In this document: positions 52,327 through 61,441 of the stretch, one piece after another
How the letters are laid out: every line of letters begins with the position of its first letter
Position numbering within the stretch: position 1 is the first letter of the stretch
From: JAHTBL01 sp038532735
GTDB lineage: Bacteria; Pseudomonadota; Alphaproteobacteria; Rhodobacterales; Rhodobacteraceae
NCBI GenBank assembly: GCA_038532735.1
Contig: JBCBAC010000010.1
Span: 15,728 to 79,727 of the forward strand
Reading direction: 5' to 3'
DNA length: 64,000 bases
The notes under the pieces: generated by a model
The model's input: the letters and a program-made list of their open reading frames with translations, nothing else
The model's database searches: none
Told to the model about the DNA's origin: nothing
Translations under genes and position numbers: made by a program

Positions 52327-54123
52327 ATGCCAGAAACGGCAACGTTAAGAATACTGCAAACCAGTGATGTGCATATGCACATCCTGCCTTTTGATTATTT
52401 CCGGAACACACCTGATCCGCTGCGTGGTCTTGCCCGTGTGGGCCCTGTGATTGAGGCCGCCCGCCGGGCCGGCACCACCTTGCTATTTGATACCGGCGAT
52501 CTGCTGCAAGGCACGCCGATGGCCCCGCTTTTCAAGGAAAGCCCTCCTGAGGAGCATCCCGCCTGCGAAGCCATCGCGGCCTTGGGCTATGATGCGGTTA
52601 CCTTGGGCAATCACGACTTCAACTTCGGGCTGGACTCCGCCACGCGGCTTTACGATGGGATGCCCTGCCCCGTCGTTCAGTCGAATGTTCTTCACAACTC
52701 GGGCGATCCACTCTTTACACAAAGTGCACTCCTCGAGCGTCAATTGCGCGATGACAGCGGCGCGGATCATGTCATCAAGATCGGCGTGTTCGGCGTGCTG
52801 CCTCCACAAATCCTGAACTGGGATCGTGACAAGCTGCTCGGATTGGTCACAGTCGAAGATATGGTCAATTCGGCGAAACGCACATCCGAGAATTTGCGGG
52901 CGCAAGGGGCAGACTTGATCGTCGCGCTCGCACACACGGGCCCAGCTGGAAGCCCGCAGCCTGACGGTGCCGAGAATAGAGCACATGAGATTGCAGCCTT
53001 GCCGCAGGTTGATGTCGTTCTTGCAGGTCACAGCCATAAAACGCTCCCATCCGAGGATTATGCGGGCCTGACCGAGGTAAACACTGTCGCGGCCACGATG
53101 GCGGGAACCCCGGCCATGATGCCAGGCGCGCATGGCAGCCATATCGGGCGGATGGTCTTAAGGCTGCAAAAGGACGGGACGTGCTGGCGCGTCATCGCGC
53201 ATGAAGCCGTGCTGCTCCCACTGCAAGACCACGCGCCTTGCCCTGATCTGACAGCGAAACTGGCGCCTCACCATGCGCGCACCCAGCGCTTTATAACACG
53301 GCGGATCGCAACAACCGATGCCCCAATCTCTGGCACAGGCTTCGCATTTGGATACGACGCAGGGCAAGTGTTGGTGGCAGAGGCAAAACGCTGGCGTGCC
53401 GGCTCGCAACTTCATCTGGATGCACCGCTGATCGTTGCGACCGCCCCTTACCGAGTGCCGACAGCGCTCAACGGATTATGCCTGCCGCCCGGCCCGATCA
53501 GCCGATGCGATCTTTTCACGCTCTATCCCTACCCAAACGCGATGTGCGTTCTGCGCGTCACCGGTGCGATTGTGAAAGACTGGCTGGAACATGCCGCCCG
53601 CTTTTTCGCCGACCAGCATGACGACGTGGTTGGCCCGCTTATCGACCCATCCATGCCGTGCTACAATTTCGACACGCTTTATGGACTGACCTATCGTATC
53701 AATCCCTTCGCTGCAGTCGGAGCGCGGATCGAAGACCTGCGCCATGGGGGGCACCCTGTTCAGGCCGAGAGCGAGATGCTCTTGGCGACGTCGACCTACC
53801 GGGCCAATGGCGGCGGTGGGTTTCCAGGTGGTGAGGTGATCTGGACGGATACGATTCCAATCACCCTGATGATGGAACAGTATCTTGCCGCCCATAACCA
53901 CATCACCCCGCAACCGATACTTGGCTGGCAACTCGCACCGCAAGAGGGCCAATCGACCCTTGTGACGCTTGGCGATGCTACGCGCGCGCAAATCACCGGA
54001 CTAGACGCCGACGCGTTGCAAGCGCTTGCGCAGCAGTTCTGCGCCCCCTATATACAAAGCCGAGAGGTTGGCGCGGGCGAGCACCTCGCCAACCCGGTCA
54101 GGTCCGGAAGGAAGCAGCCGTAA
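52327..54123 (+). CDS. cpdB: 2',3'-cyclic-nucleotide 2'-phosphodiesterase/3'-nucleotidase-like
   Basis: This 598-residue metallophosphoesterase has LRILQTSDVHMHILPFDYFR, FDTGDLLQGTPMAPL, DAVTLGNHDFNFG and DVVLAGHSHKTLPSEDY for the two-metal site, and a C-terminal 5'-nucleotidase domain. MPETATLRIL (52327) follows GGGG. I see no signal peptide, unusual for CpdB, which is normally periplasmic. The last 20 codons lie inside the SRP RNA gene ffs, and its stop is TAA at 54121. Confidence 0.85.
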   Translation: MPETATLRILQTSDVHMHILPFDYFRNTPDPLRGLARVGPVIEAARRAGTTLLFDTGDLLQGTPMAPLFKESPPEEHPACEAIAALGYDAVTLGNHDFNFGLDSATRLYDGMPCPVVQSNVLHNSGDPLFTQSALLERQLRDDSGADHVIKIGVFGVLPPQILNWDRDKLLGLVTVEDMVNSAKRTSENLRAQGADLIVALAHTGPAGSPQPDGAENRAHEIAALPQVDVVLAGHSHKTLPSEDYAGLTEVNTVAATMAGTPAMMPGAHGSHIGRMVLRLQKDGTCWRVIAHEAVLLPLQDHAPCPDLTAKLAPHHARTQRFITRRIATTDAPISGTGFAFGYDAGQVLVAEAKRWRAGSQLHLDAPLIVATAPYRVPTALNGLCLPPGPISRCDLFTLYPYPNAMCVLRVTGAIVKDWLEHAARFFADQHDDVVGPLIDPSMPCYNFDTLYGLTYRINPFAAVGARIEDLRHGGHPVQAESEMLLATSTYRANGGGGFPGGEVIWTDTIPITLMMEQYLAAHNHITPQPILGWQLAPQEGQSTLVTLGDATRAQITGLDADALQALAQQFCAPYIQSREVGAGEHLANPVRSGRKQP

Positions 54124-54160
54124 CGAGCCCCGCTTGGGTCGTTGTCCAGCCTCTCACCCT
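54060..54160 (+). ncRNA. ffs: Signal recognition particle 4.5S RNA
   Basis: The SRP core is unmistakable: GGTCAGGTCCGGAAGGAAGC, with the GGAAG tetraloop region and the AGCAGCC symmetrical part. The ends GAGAGG (54062-54067) and CCTCTC (54150-54155) pair. The RNA is about 100 bases and binds Ffh for co-translational membrane targeting. The 5' 64 bases overlap the end of cpdB on the same strand. ffs near dnaX-ybaB-recR is typical of alphaproteobacteria. Confidence 0.93.
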
Positions 54161-54166
54161 ACTCCC

Positions 54167-55675
54167 TCATCCGATGCCATGCGCCACAACTTGGCCCGGA
54201 TAGCGTTTCGCCCAATCTTTCAGAAACTCTGCGATATCCTCGCGCGAGGCGAGATCAATCGCCGGTCGTGGCAAGGCAACGCCTTCGGACAGTGCCAGCA
54301 TCAGACATCCCACATGATCCTGCCCTTCGCGGCTGGGCGCATTTTCTGAGCCATGAATGATCGTGCTCAGAAGTGTGCCGCCATAGCCGTTCACATGGCC
54401 CAGATCGGGCTTCATCCGCAGAAAGAACTTCATCATGGCTGGCAAGCCCTGCCAGCCGGCAAGCTGGACCGGGGTCATGTTGTAGCTATCCGTTCCGTCC
54501 CATGGCCAACCGGCCATCACCAGCCGCTCGACCTGCTGCTCTGATCCGGGCAACATGATGAGATGATGCAATAATTCACCAATCGCCTCCGGTAGCTTTG
54601 CCGGATCAATCGGTTCATGCGGCGCGCCCTGAACAACCGCGATGATGTTTTCAAGCGTAGGTTCGGTCTCCGCAGCCGCTCCAGCTTTGCTCAGAACATC
54701 TGCAACAGCATCGTTGGCATGCAGCCGGGCGAGTGTCAGCGCGCTTAGCCCGTTCCAATGGCGGCCGTGTTCTGCCCCCGATTTCAAAAGCATATCCGCC
54801 ATAGCTCCGTCGCACATGCGCCGCGCCGCCTGATGCAATGCAGTGAACCCACGACCAGTTAAGTCTTCGTTGGGATCGGCTCCCGCGGCCAACAGAAGCT
54901 CAACAGCCTTGTGATCGTTGAAATCCATCGCGCGCAAAAGCGCATTGGTCCCCTGCGGGGTCGCGCCGTGGCGGAGCAGCAACTTGAGCCCCTCGTGATG
55001 ACCAAGCTCTGTCGAGTGGTAAAGCGATTCTCCGTCATTGGGGTTGGCGCCATGCTCCAACAGCCAGCGCGCCAGCGGCAGATTGCCCGCATGACCGATC
55101 GCGCCGTAAAGCGCCGACAGCATCTCGTCACTGCCGTGTTCATGCGGATAGGCATCATTTACGTCTGCACCGGCGTCGCGCAGCAACTCGGCAATCGCGA
55201 GCATATCGGCCTCACGCTCCGGCGCGATCTGGTGGTAGCGCGAAAAGGCCAGATGCAGGATCGGGCGGCGTGGTCCAATCAGACGCGTAGCCAAAGACGG
55301 ATCGCTCCACAGCGTCGCCTTCACCGCCGCACGATCATAGAGCGCGATTTGAAGGCCGAAATGATCCGAAGCAAGATCAGGCGTATCGGCCAGCAAGCGA
55401 TCGACAATCGGGCGCTGTCCCAGAAAAAGCGCTATCTTCAAACGCTCTTGCGCCTCGACCCGCGCGAGGCCGCGCGCCTCGACTGCGGCTTTCAGCTTGG
55501 GCCAACTCTCAAAATTCTTCTGCCGCGCGATGACATGCAGGAAGTCTGCGCGTCTTAGCGGCCTGTTTGCAGGGACAAAGGAGTGAACTTGCAGGCAAGC
55601 GTTCCTGTCGCGCGCTTCATAAGCCTTTTGCAAAGCCTTCGCGGACCGTTTGAGCGGTTCAAGGGGGTCGGTCAT
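54167..55675 (-). CDS. Ankyrin-repeat protein
   Basis: This 502-residue protein contains ankyrin repeats such as LARWLLEHGANPNDGESLYH, GLKLLLRHGATPQGTNALLR and KAVELLLAAGADPNEDLTGR with the following FTALHQAARRM. They lie mainly in residues 190-340. The N-terminal 100 residues resemble a short HEAT-like region. No signal or spans are seen. The start MTDPLEP (55675) is chosen over the upstream frame. It is probably a cytoplasmic protein-protein adaptor; the partner is unknown. It is inserted antisense between ffs and dnaX. Confidence 0.85.
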   Translation of the reverse strand: MTDPLEPLKRSAKALQKAYEARDRNACLQVHSFVPANRPLRRADFLHVIARQKNFESWPKLKAAVEARGLARVEAQERLKIALFLGQRPIVDRLLADTPDLASDHFGLQIALYDRAAVKATLWSDPSLATRLIGPRRPILHLAFSRYHQIAPEREADMLAIAELLRDAGADVNDAYPHEHGSDEMLSALYGAIGHAGNLPLARWLLEHGANPNDGESLYHSTELGHHEGLKLLLRHGATPQGTNALLRAMDFNDHKAVELLLAAGADPNEDLTGRGFTALHQAARRMCDGAMADMLLKSGAEHGRHWNGLSALTLARLHANDAVADVLSKAGAAAETEPTLENIIAVVQGAPHEPIDPAKLPEAIGELLHHLIMLPGSEQQVERLVMAGWPWDGTDSYNMTPVQLAGWQGLPAMMKFFLRMKPDLGHVNGYGGTLLSTIIHGSENAPSREGQDHVGCLMLALSEGVALPRPAIDLASREDIAEFLKDWAKRYPGQVVAHGIG

Positions 55676-55880
55676 CGGTGTCCTCCAACGCGGCCCAAGG
55701 TTCGCTGATCGGGCCAGAGACATACCGAAATCTGGTGTCGTCTTGAAATGAGAGGGTGCGTGCGCTTTCCGCGAACCAGGCGGCCGCCCTGTCGGCCTGT
55801 CGTGATTTTTCGTTACACGATTGCTGGACCTCTGCCAATGCCTCGCCTAGGTTTGGCAGGTTATTAAGCAAAGGCACGCC

Positions 55881-57629
55881 ATGAGCGATACTCCCGACAG
55901 CGGCTATCAAGTCCTCGCCCGGAAATACCGGCCTGAGACCTTTGCCGATCTGGTGGGTCAGGACGCCATGGTCCGCACCTTGAAAAACGCGTTCGAGGCG
56001 GACCGGATTGCCCAGGCCTTCATCATGACAGGCATCCGTGGGACGGGCAAAACGACCACCGCGCGGATCATCGCGAAGGGGATGAATTGCGTTGGGCCGG
56101 ATGGTAATGGCGGCCCCACGACCGAACCTTGCGGGGTCTGCGAGCATTGCACCGCTATCATGGAAGGCCGCCATGTCGACGTGATGGAGATGGACGCGGC
56201 CTCCCGCACCGGTGTGGGCGATATACGCGAAATTATAGACAGCGTGAACTACCGCGCGGCCTCGGCCCGCTACAAGATTTACATTATTGACGAGGTTCAC
56301 ATGCTCTCAACCAGCGCATTCAACGCGCTGCTCAAGACGCTGGAAGAACCCCCCACCCACGTGAAGTTCATCTTCGCCACGACCGAGATTCGCAAAGTGC
56401 CGGTGACCGTGCTGTCGCGCTGCCAGCGTTTCGATCTGCGCCGGATCGAGCCGGAAGATCAGATTGGCCTGCTCCGCAAGATCGCCACGGCTGAGAACGC
56501 CGAGATCACCGACGACGCGTTGGCCCTGATCACCCGCGCTGCAGAAGGCTCCGCCCGAGATGCGACCTCGCTTCTGGATCAGGCGATTAGCCATGGGGCG
56601 GGCGAGACAACGGCTGACCAAGTCCGCGCGATGCTGGGTCTGGCCGACCGTGGCCGCGTGATGGACCTGATTGATCTGATCATGAAAGGCGATGCCGCAG
56701 GCGCTCTGGCCGAGCTTTCGGCGCAATATGCCGATGGCGCCGACCCGATGGCAGTGCTGCGCGATCTGGCTGAGGTCACCCATTGGGTCAGCGTCGTGAA
56801 GATCACACCCGACGCCGCCGAAGACCCGACGATCAGCCCTGATGAGCGCACACGCGGCCAGGCCATGGCTGAGGCGTTGCCGATGCGGGTGCTGTCGCGC
56901 ATGTGGCAAATGCTTCTCAAAGCGCTGGAAGAGGTCGCCGCCGCCCCAAACGCCATGATGGCCGCCGAAATGGCGGTGATCCGCCTGACCCATGTGGCCG
57001 ATCTGCCCACACCCGAAGAGCTGGTGCGCAAGCTGGGCGACACGCCTCCCCCGCCGCCCGGCGGTGGAGGAGGTGTTGCACCTCAAGCAGGCGGAACAAC
57101 GATGGCGCAGGGCACACCTGCCCCGACCCATAGCGCCCCGCGGGGTCCCGTTGCCTCTGCCGCGCCTGCAATCGCCGTGGAAAGCGAAAACGCGCTTGCT
57201 CGCTACGCCCGCTTCGATCAAGTGGTCGAGCTGATCCGCGCCCATCGCGACGTGAAACTGCTGGTCGAGGTTGAAACAACCTTGCGCCTTGTCAGCTACT
57301 CCCCCGGCCGGATCGAGATGGAGCCGACCGAGGCTGCCCCCCGCGATCTGGCCCAGCGCCTTGGCGCAAAGCTGCAAGCCTGGACAGGCGCCCGCTGGGC
57401 CGTCTCCGTCGCCGCCGGTGGTGGCAAAACCATTGCCGAGGTCCGCGACGCCGAGAAACTCGCGCTGGAAGAAGAAGCAACGCAACATCCACTGGTGCAG
57501 GCCGTTTTCGCGACCTTCCCAGGCGCAAAAATTACCGAAATCAGAACCCCAAAAGCCAATGAGGCGGAAGCCGCCATCGACGCCCTCCCCGAGGTCGACG
57601 AAGAGTGGGACCCGTTCGAGGAAGATTAG
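55881..57629 (+). CDS. dnaX: DNA polymerase III subunit gamma/tau
   Basis: This 582-residue clamp-loader ATPase has Walker A IRGTGKTTTARIIAKG, the zinc cysteines CVGPDGNGGPTTEPCGVCEHC (in part), and Walker B IIDEVHMLSTSAFNALL. The C-terminal part (after about residue 390) is a Pro/Gly-rich linker followed by the tau-specific domain, contacting the polymerase and helicase. I note no obvious slippery site. ybaB and recR follow closely, the conserved order. Confidence 0.95.
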   Translation: MSDTPDSGYQVLARKYRPETFADLVGQDAMVRTLKNAFEADRIAQAFIMTGIRGTGKTTTARIIAKGMNCVGPDGNGGPTTEPCGVCEHCTAIMEGRHVDVMEMDAASRTGVGDIREIIDSVNYRAASARYKIYIIDEVHMLSTSAFNALLKTLEEPPTHVKFIFATTEIRKVPVTVLSRCQRFDLRRIEPEDQIGLLRKIATAENAEITDDALALITRAAEGSARDATSLLDQAISHGAGETTADQVRAMLGLADRGRVMDLIDLIMKGDAAGALAELSAQYADGADPMAVLRDLAEVTHWVSVVKITPDAAEDPTISPDERTRGQAMAEALPMRVLSRMWQMLLKALEEVAAAPNAMMAAEMAVIRLTHVADLPTPEELVRKLGDTPPPPPGGGGGVAPQAGGTTMAQGTPAPTHSAPRGPVASAAPAIAVESENALARYARFDQVVELIRAHRDVKLLVEVETTLRLVSYSPGRIEMEPTEAAPRDLAQRLGAKLQAWTGARWAVSVAAGGGKTIAEVRDAEKLALEEEATQHPLVQAVFATFPGAKITEIRTPKANEAEAAIDALPEVDEEWDPFEED

Positions 57630-57638
57630 GAGAACAAG

Positions 57639-57983
57639 ATGTTCAAAGGATTAGGAGCCATGGGCGACATGGCCAAAATGATGAAAGCCGCGCAGGAAAT
57701 GCAAGGCAAGATGGCCGAGCTGCAGGAAGAAATGCACAATATGATGGTTGTCGGCGAAAGCGGAGCTGGGCTGGTGAAGGCCACCGCCTCCGCCAAAGGC
57801 GAGCTTAAAGCGCTCGATATCGACCCATCGATCTTTTCGGGCGATGACAAGGAAGTGGTAGAGGATTTGATCCTCGCCGCGATCAAGGACGCGCAGCAAA
57901 AAGCCTCTGACAAGGCACAGGAAGAGATGGGCAAGCTCACCGAAGGCATGGGCCTGCCTGCTGATATGAAGCTGCCCTTCTAG
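57639..57983 (+). CDS. ybaB: YbaB/EbfC nucleoid-associated protein
   Basis: This 114-residue protein starts MFKGLGAMGDMAKMMKAAQE. It has the YbaB fold: a Met-rich helix (MQGKMAELQEEMHNM), central strands (VVGESGAGLVKATASAKGEL) and a C-terminal helix. It binds DNA as a tweezer dimer. A GGAGAACAAG site precedes it, nine bases after dnaX. Confidence 0.92.
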   Translation: MFKGLGAMGDMAKMMKAAQEMQGKMAELQEEMHNMMVVGESGAGLVKATASAKGELKALDIDPSIFSGDDKEVVEDLILAAIKDAQQKASDKAQEEMGKLTEGMGLPADMKLPF

Positions 57984-57986
57984 GCA

Positions 57987-58583
57987 ATGGCCAACGCGCC
58001 CAGCGATATCGAAGCGCTGATCGAGATGATGGCCAAGCTGCCCGGGCTTGGCCCCCGGTCTGCGCGCCGGGCCGTGCTACATATGATTAAGAAGCGCGCA
58101 CTTTTGCTGACGCCACTGGCCGATGTGATGCAAGCGGTTGCCGCCACCGCGCGCGAGTGCCTGAATTGCGGTAATGTTGGCACGCGCGATATCTGCGAGA
58201 TTTGCGAGAGCGAAAAGCGCGCAAACGGAGAACTCTGCATCGTTGAAGATGTTGCTGACCTCTGGGCGATGGAACGCGCGCAGGTCTTCAAAGGGCGCTA
58301 TCATGTGCTGGGGGGCACGCTTTCTGCCTTGGATGCCATCGGCCCGGATGAGCTTCGTATCCCAAAACTGATCGACCGCGTCACATCCGAGGGGATCACC
58401 GAGGTTATCCTTGCGCTGAACGCGACCATCGACGGGCAAACGACAGCCCATTATATCGCCGATCAGCTTGAGCATCGGGTGACCGTCACCTCTCTCGCCC
58501 AAGGCGTGCCAATCGGTGGCGAGCTAGATTATCTCGACGACGGCACGATCACCGCCGCCCTCAAAGCGCGCAAAGGGTTCTGA
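57987..58583 (+). CDS. recR: Recombination mediator RecR
   Basis: This 198-residue protein has a helix-hairpin-helix (LPGLGPRSARRAVLHMIKK), a zinc finger (CLNCGNVGTRDICEICES) and a Toprim domain (LCIVEDVADLWAMERAQVFK). It works with RecF/RecO to load RecA on gapped DNA. The start overlaps closely with the end of ybaB (three bases between). Confidence 0.96.
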   Translation: MANAPSDIEALIEMMAKLPGLGPRSARRAVLHMIKKRALLLTPLADVMQAVAATARECLNCGNVGTRDICEICESEKRANGELCIVEDVADLWAMERAQVFKGRYHVLGGTLSALDAIGPDELRIPKLIDRVTSEGITEVILALNATIDGQTTAHYIADQLEHRVTVTSLAQGVPIGGELDYLDDGTITAALKARKGF

Positions 58584-58597
58584 GGCCTGGATTTTTA

Positions 58598-58691
58598 GGT
58601 ATTTAAAGACAAAAGAAGCTGGCAACTGCGCGTTAAGGTTAACGCGCCACCTTCCCCTTCTTTTGTGCAAAAATACCTCCCGCCGGAGGCG
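58598..58691. terminator. Composite repeat as bidirectional terminator
   Basis: AGGTATTTAAAGACAAAAGA (58598 on) and, reversed, AGGTATTTTTGCACAAAAGA (58680 down) flank a perfect GCGCGTTAAGGTTAACGCGC palindrome (58628-58647). A CCGCCGGAGG tail ends it. It lies between the convergent ends of recR and the DAO gene, the copy with all parts intact. Confidence 0.75.
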
Positions 58692-58711
58692 TCAACATCG
58701 CTCAAAAGCGA

Positions 58712-59857
58712 CTACGCTGCCAATGAGGCGGCCAACGACAAAGCTGGGTTAACATCGCCCAACACAGCGCGCCCACCGAGACGCCCTAATTCGTCGCTGT
58801 TCTTGGCCCCGCGCCCATTCCCACCAACAGCCACAGCAATGCGATCGCCCAGCTGGTCGATAATCGGGTGATGCGTCAGGGTGTAAGTCGTCACGCAAGG
58901 CTTGATGTGGGTCGAGAGTACCTCGAGCCCCGGCATCCGGTCATGGATATGTGCTGTCAGCATCTTGCCGACTTCCGGATCACCACCCGACTGGAACCAC
59001 GCGATCCGATCTGCATGGCTTTCCAGCTTAACATCGACAACATCGCCACCCAGCTTCAGATAGGTTTTGCCATCCGGATAGCGGATCGGCGGCAAAAGAT
59101 AAGGATCCTCGCCCCCCGGCCCAAGATAGATCATCGACGGCTGATCACACAGGCGCGCAGCTTCCTTAGCGGAGACCTCGAACAGCGCCACAGTGCGGGC
59201 ATAGACGGCCAGCGGCAGCGCATTTTGAAGAAGGCCATTGGTAAAGCCACCCGCCGCAATCAGAACCTTATCAGCGCGAAGCTCCTCTGATCCAAGACGG
59301 AGGATCACGCATTCAGGCGTTTCGTCGAGCCCGGTCACTTCCGCATCAATGATCCGCCCGCCGGCTTGCTGGACGGCAACGCCTTGCGCACGCACCAAAT
59401 TACGAGGGCTGATGTAGCCAGCGTCTTGGGCTTCGAAATACCCAAGCGTGCCGGGATCAAATCGAAAAAATGGAAAACGCCCTGCAAGGGCAGCGTCCTG
59501 CATCCGCTCGCAGGGCACCTGATCGCGTGCAGCGGTTTTACCGACCGCAGTGATCCCTGCACTGCCTTCCGGCCCGACCATCAACGTGCCTGCTTCGGTG
59601 TAAAACGATACGCCCGTGGCCTCCTCCAACCCCCGATACCGGGCAATCGATGCGCGGGAGACCCTGCTCCAGAACGGGCGTTGATCCATACCGCGCGTGA
59701 TCCGGCCTTCGTCGTAATGACTGGCGAACACACCAGTATGGCGAGTATAATCCGCAGGCTCTGACGGACCGATAAGCGTGACTTTGTAACCTTCTTCCGC
59801 GAGGTGACGCGCAGCGGCAGAGCCGATCAAGCCACGTCCGATTACTGCAATCTGCAT
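58712..59857 (-). CDS. FAD-dependent oxidoreductase, DAO family
   Basis: This 381-residue enzyme starts MQIAVIGRGLIGSAAARHLA, a Rossmann FAD motif (GRGLIG in place of GxGxxG). The later GGNGRGAKNS matches the DAO C-terminal FAD loop. Relatives oxidise amino acids such as sarcosine or glycine betaine derivatives. I start at 59857 because the FAD motif begins there. The substrate is unknown. The terminator of trcR lies 19 bases upstream. Confidence 0.85.
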   Translation of the reverse strand: MQIAVIGRGLIGSAAARHLAEEGYKVTLIGPSEPADYTRHTGVFASHYDEGRITRGMDQRPFWSRVSRASIARYRGLEEATGVSFYTEAGTLMVGPEGSAGITAVGKTAARDQVPCERMQDAALAGRFPFFRFDPGTLGYFEAQDAGYISPRNLVRAQGVAVQQAGGRIIDAEVTGLDETPECVILRLGSEELRADKVLIAAGGFTNGLLQNALPLAVYARTVALFEVSAKEAARLCDQPSMIYLGPGGEDPYLLPPIRYPDGKTYLKLGGDVVDVKLESHADRIAWFQSGGDPEVGKMLTAHIHDRMPGLEVLSTHIKPCVTTYTLTHHPIIDQLGDRIAVAVGGNGRGAKNSDELGRLGGRAVLGDVNPALSLAASLAA

Positions 59858-59876
59858 AGGCGCTCCCACAAAAAAA

Positions 59877-59900
59877 CGGGCGCGCCGTGTGGCACGCCCG
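59877..59900 (-). terminator. Terminator of trcR
   Basis: CGGGCGCGCC (59877-59886) pairs with GGCACGCCCG (59891-59900) apart from one mismatch, with a GTGT loop. On the minus strand seven T follow. It lies 28 bases beyond the trcR stop. Confidence 0.85.
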
Positions 59901-59928
59901 CTCAGCATTGCGCTAGATTTGGTAACGA

Positions 59929-60675
59929 TCAAGCCTTGTCGTCGTCGCCGTCTTTATCATCTGGCAGATTGAAGAAGCTGTCGGCATCCGGCACGTCTTC
60001 TTCCTTCTCTTCCTCGACATCCGTATTGAGCGTAAAGGTCTCGAGCCCCGAAATTGCGGTCGGGATTTTAGGCTCGCTTTCCATACCCAAGGACTGCTCG
60101 GTCGACACGAGCTTACGACGCTCGTCATCGCTCATCACCTCGCCGTCACGCGCTTTCTTGGCGGCGGCCTTCTGAACAGCCGCATCCAGTTCGGATTGCT
60201 TGCACAAACCCAACGCAACCGGATCAATCGGCTGAATGTTCGAGATATTCCAATGAGTACGCTCACGGATCGCCTGAATCGTCGGCTTCGTCGTGCCGAC
60301 CAGCTTGCTGATCTGACCATCTGTCAGCTCTGGATGGAACTTCACGAGCCATAGGATCGAGGCTGGGCGATCCTGACGCTTGGAAAGCGGCGTGTAGCGC
60401 GGCCCACGGCGCTTTTCCTCGCCCACAGCCGCAGCGTTGAACTTCAGTTGAAGCTTGACCAACGGATCTTTCTCAGCCGCTTCGATGTTTTCCTGCGTTA
60501 GCTGATTATTGGCAATGGGATCAAAGCCTTTCACCCCGGCGGCCACATCCCCGTCGGCGATGCCTTGCACTTCCAGCTCATGCAAACCGCAAAAATCGGC
60601 GACCTGCTTGAAGGTCAGTGTCGTGTTATCGACCAGCCAGACAGCGGTCGCTTTAGCCATAATCGGTTTGCCCAT
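59929..60675 (-). CDS. trcR: Cell-cycle transcriptional regulator TrcR (DUF1013)
   Basis: This 248-residue DUF1013 protein starts MGKPIMAKATAVWLVDNTTL. The helix-turn-helix-like LTDGQISKLVGTTKPTIQAI with RERTHWNISNIQPIDP is the family hallmark, and the C-terminal tail is acidic (DVEEEKEEDVPDADSFFNLP). An AAGGAGAG site lies seven bases before this ATG, so I keep it. It is almost universal in alphaproteobacteria and linked to cell-cycle transcription. Confidence 0.9.
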   Translation of the reverse strand: MGKPIMAKATAVWLVDNTTLTFKQVADFCGLHELEVQGIADGDVAAGVKGFDPIANNQLTQENIEAAEKDPLVKLQLKFNAAAVGEEKRRGPRYTPLSKRQDRPASILWLVKFHPELTDGQISKLVGTTKPTIQAIRERTHWNISNIQPIDPVALGLCKQSELDAAVQKAAAKKARDGEVMSDDERRKLVSTEQSLGMESEPKIPTAISGLETFTLNTDVEEEKEEDVPDADSFFNLPDDKDGDDDKA

Positions 60676-60811
60676 CAGGTCTCTCCTTAAATCTTTGCGC
60701 GAATCACGCCTTCCTTGGCGCCTGAATGACGGTTCCGGGGTCGGAACGGGTTCGCATTGTCGGGGAACTTGCAGCGTATATAGTCAAGCCTGTGCAAAGA
60801 GGGAAGAGCGA

Positions 60812-61441
60812 ATGCGATTTGCGCTGATACTGGTTTTGCTTGCGGGCATGGCCCGCGCGGAAGGCGAACGCGCAGGCGTTTTTGATTACTATGTTATGGC
60901 GCTCAGCTGGACACCCACATGGTGCGCGCTGGAAGGGGACGCGCGCGGTTCAGATCAATGCGACGCCCGCCATGAACATGGTTGGACGCTTCATGGCCTC
61001 TGGCCGCAATATCACCGAGGCTGGCCATCTTACTGCCGCACGCCCCACCGGTCCCCCTCCCGCAGTCAAACCGGGGCGATGGCCGATATCATGGGCAGCG
61101 GCGGCCTGGCGTGGCACCAATGGAAGAAACACGGCGTCTGCTCCGGGCTTGATGCCGCGGCGTATTTTGATCTGTCACGGGACGCTTACGCCAGTATCAC
61201 CCGGCCGCCCATCTTCCAAAAACTGACCGACCCGATCAAGCTGCCCGCAACGGTCGTGGAGGAGGCGTTTCTCGAAGCAAACCCGGCGCTGGAACGCGAC
61301 ATGATCACGATCACCTGTCGGCAAGGCCGCATTCAGGAAGCGCGAATCTGTCTGTCCAAAGAGCTCCAACCGGTTCCCTGCGGCCAAGATGTCGTGCGTG
61401 ACTGCAAAATGTCCGACGCGTTGCTGGAGCCAGTCCGCTAG
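60812..61441 (+). CDS. Ribonuclease T2-family enzyme
   Basis: This 209-residue secreted RNase has a short signal (MRFALILVLLAGMARAEGER) and the two active-site motifs, CAS-I GWTLHGLWPQYHRG and CAS-II AWHQWKKHGVCSG. Both catalytic His residues are present. Four to six Cys would form disulfides. RNase T2 enzymes cleave RNA to 2',3'-cyclic nucleotides in the periplasm. The start at 60812 is preceded by AGAGGGAAGAG. It ends in a 4-base CTAG overlap with the convergent qor-like gene. Confidence 0.92.
   Translation: MRFALILVLLAGMARAEGERAGVFDYYVMALSWTPTWCALEGDARGSDQCDARHEHGWTLHGLWPQYHRGWPSYCRTPHRSPSRSQTGAMADIMGSGGLAWHQWKKHGVCSGLDAAAYFDLSRDAYASITRPPIFQKLTDPIKLPATVVEEAFLEANPALERDMITITCRQGRIQEARICLSKELQPVPCGQDVVRDCKMSDALLEPVR

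Noticed and set aside
55659..57488. Long minus-strand frames opposite dnaX
   Set aside because: These are shadows of a high-GC coding gene; dnaX has full domain evidence on the plus strand.
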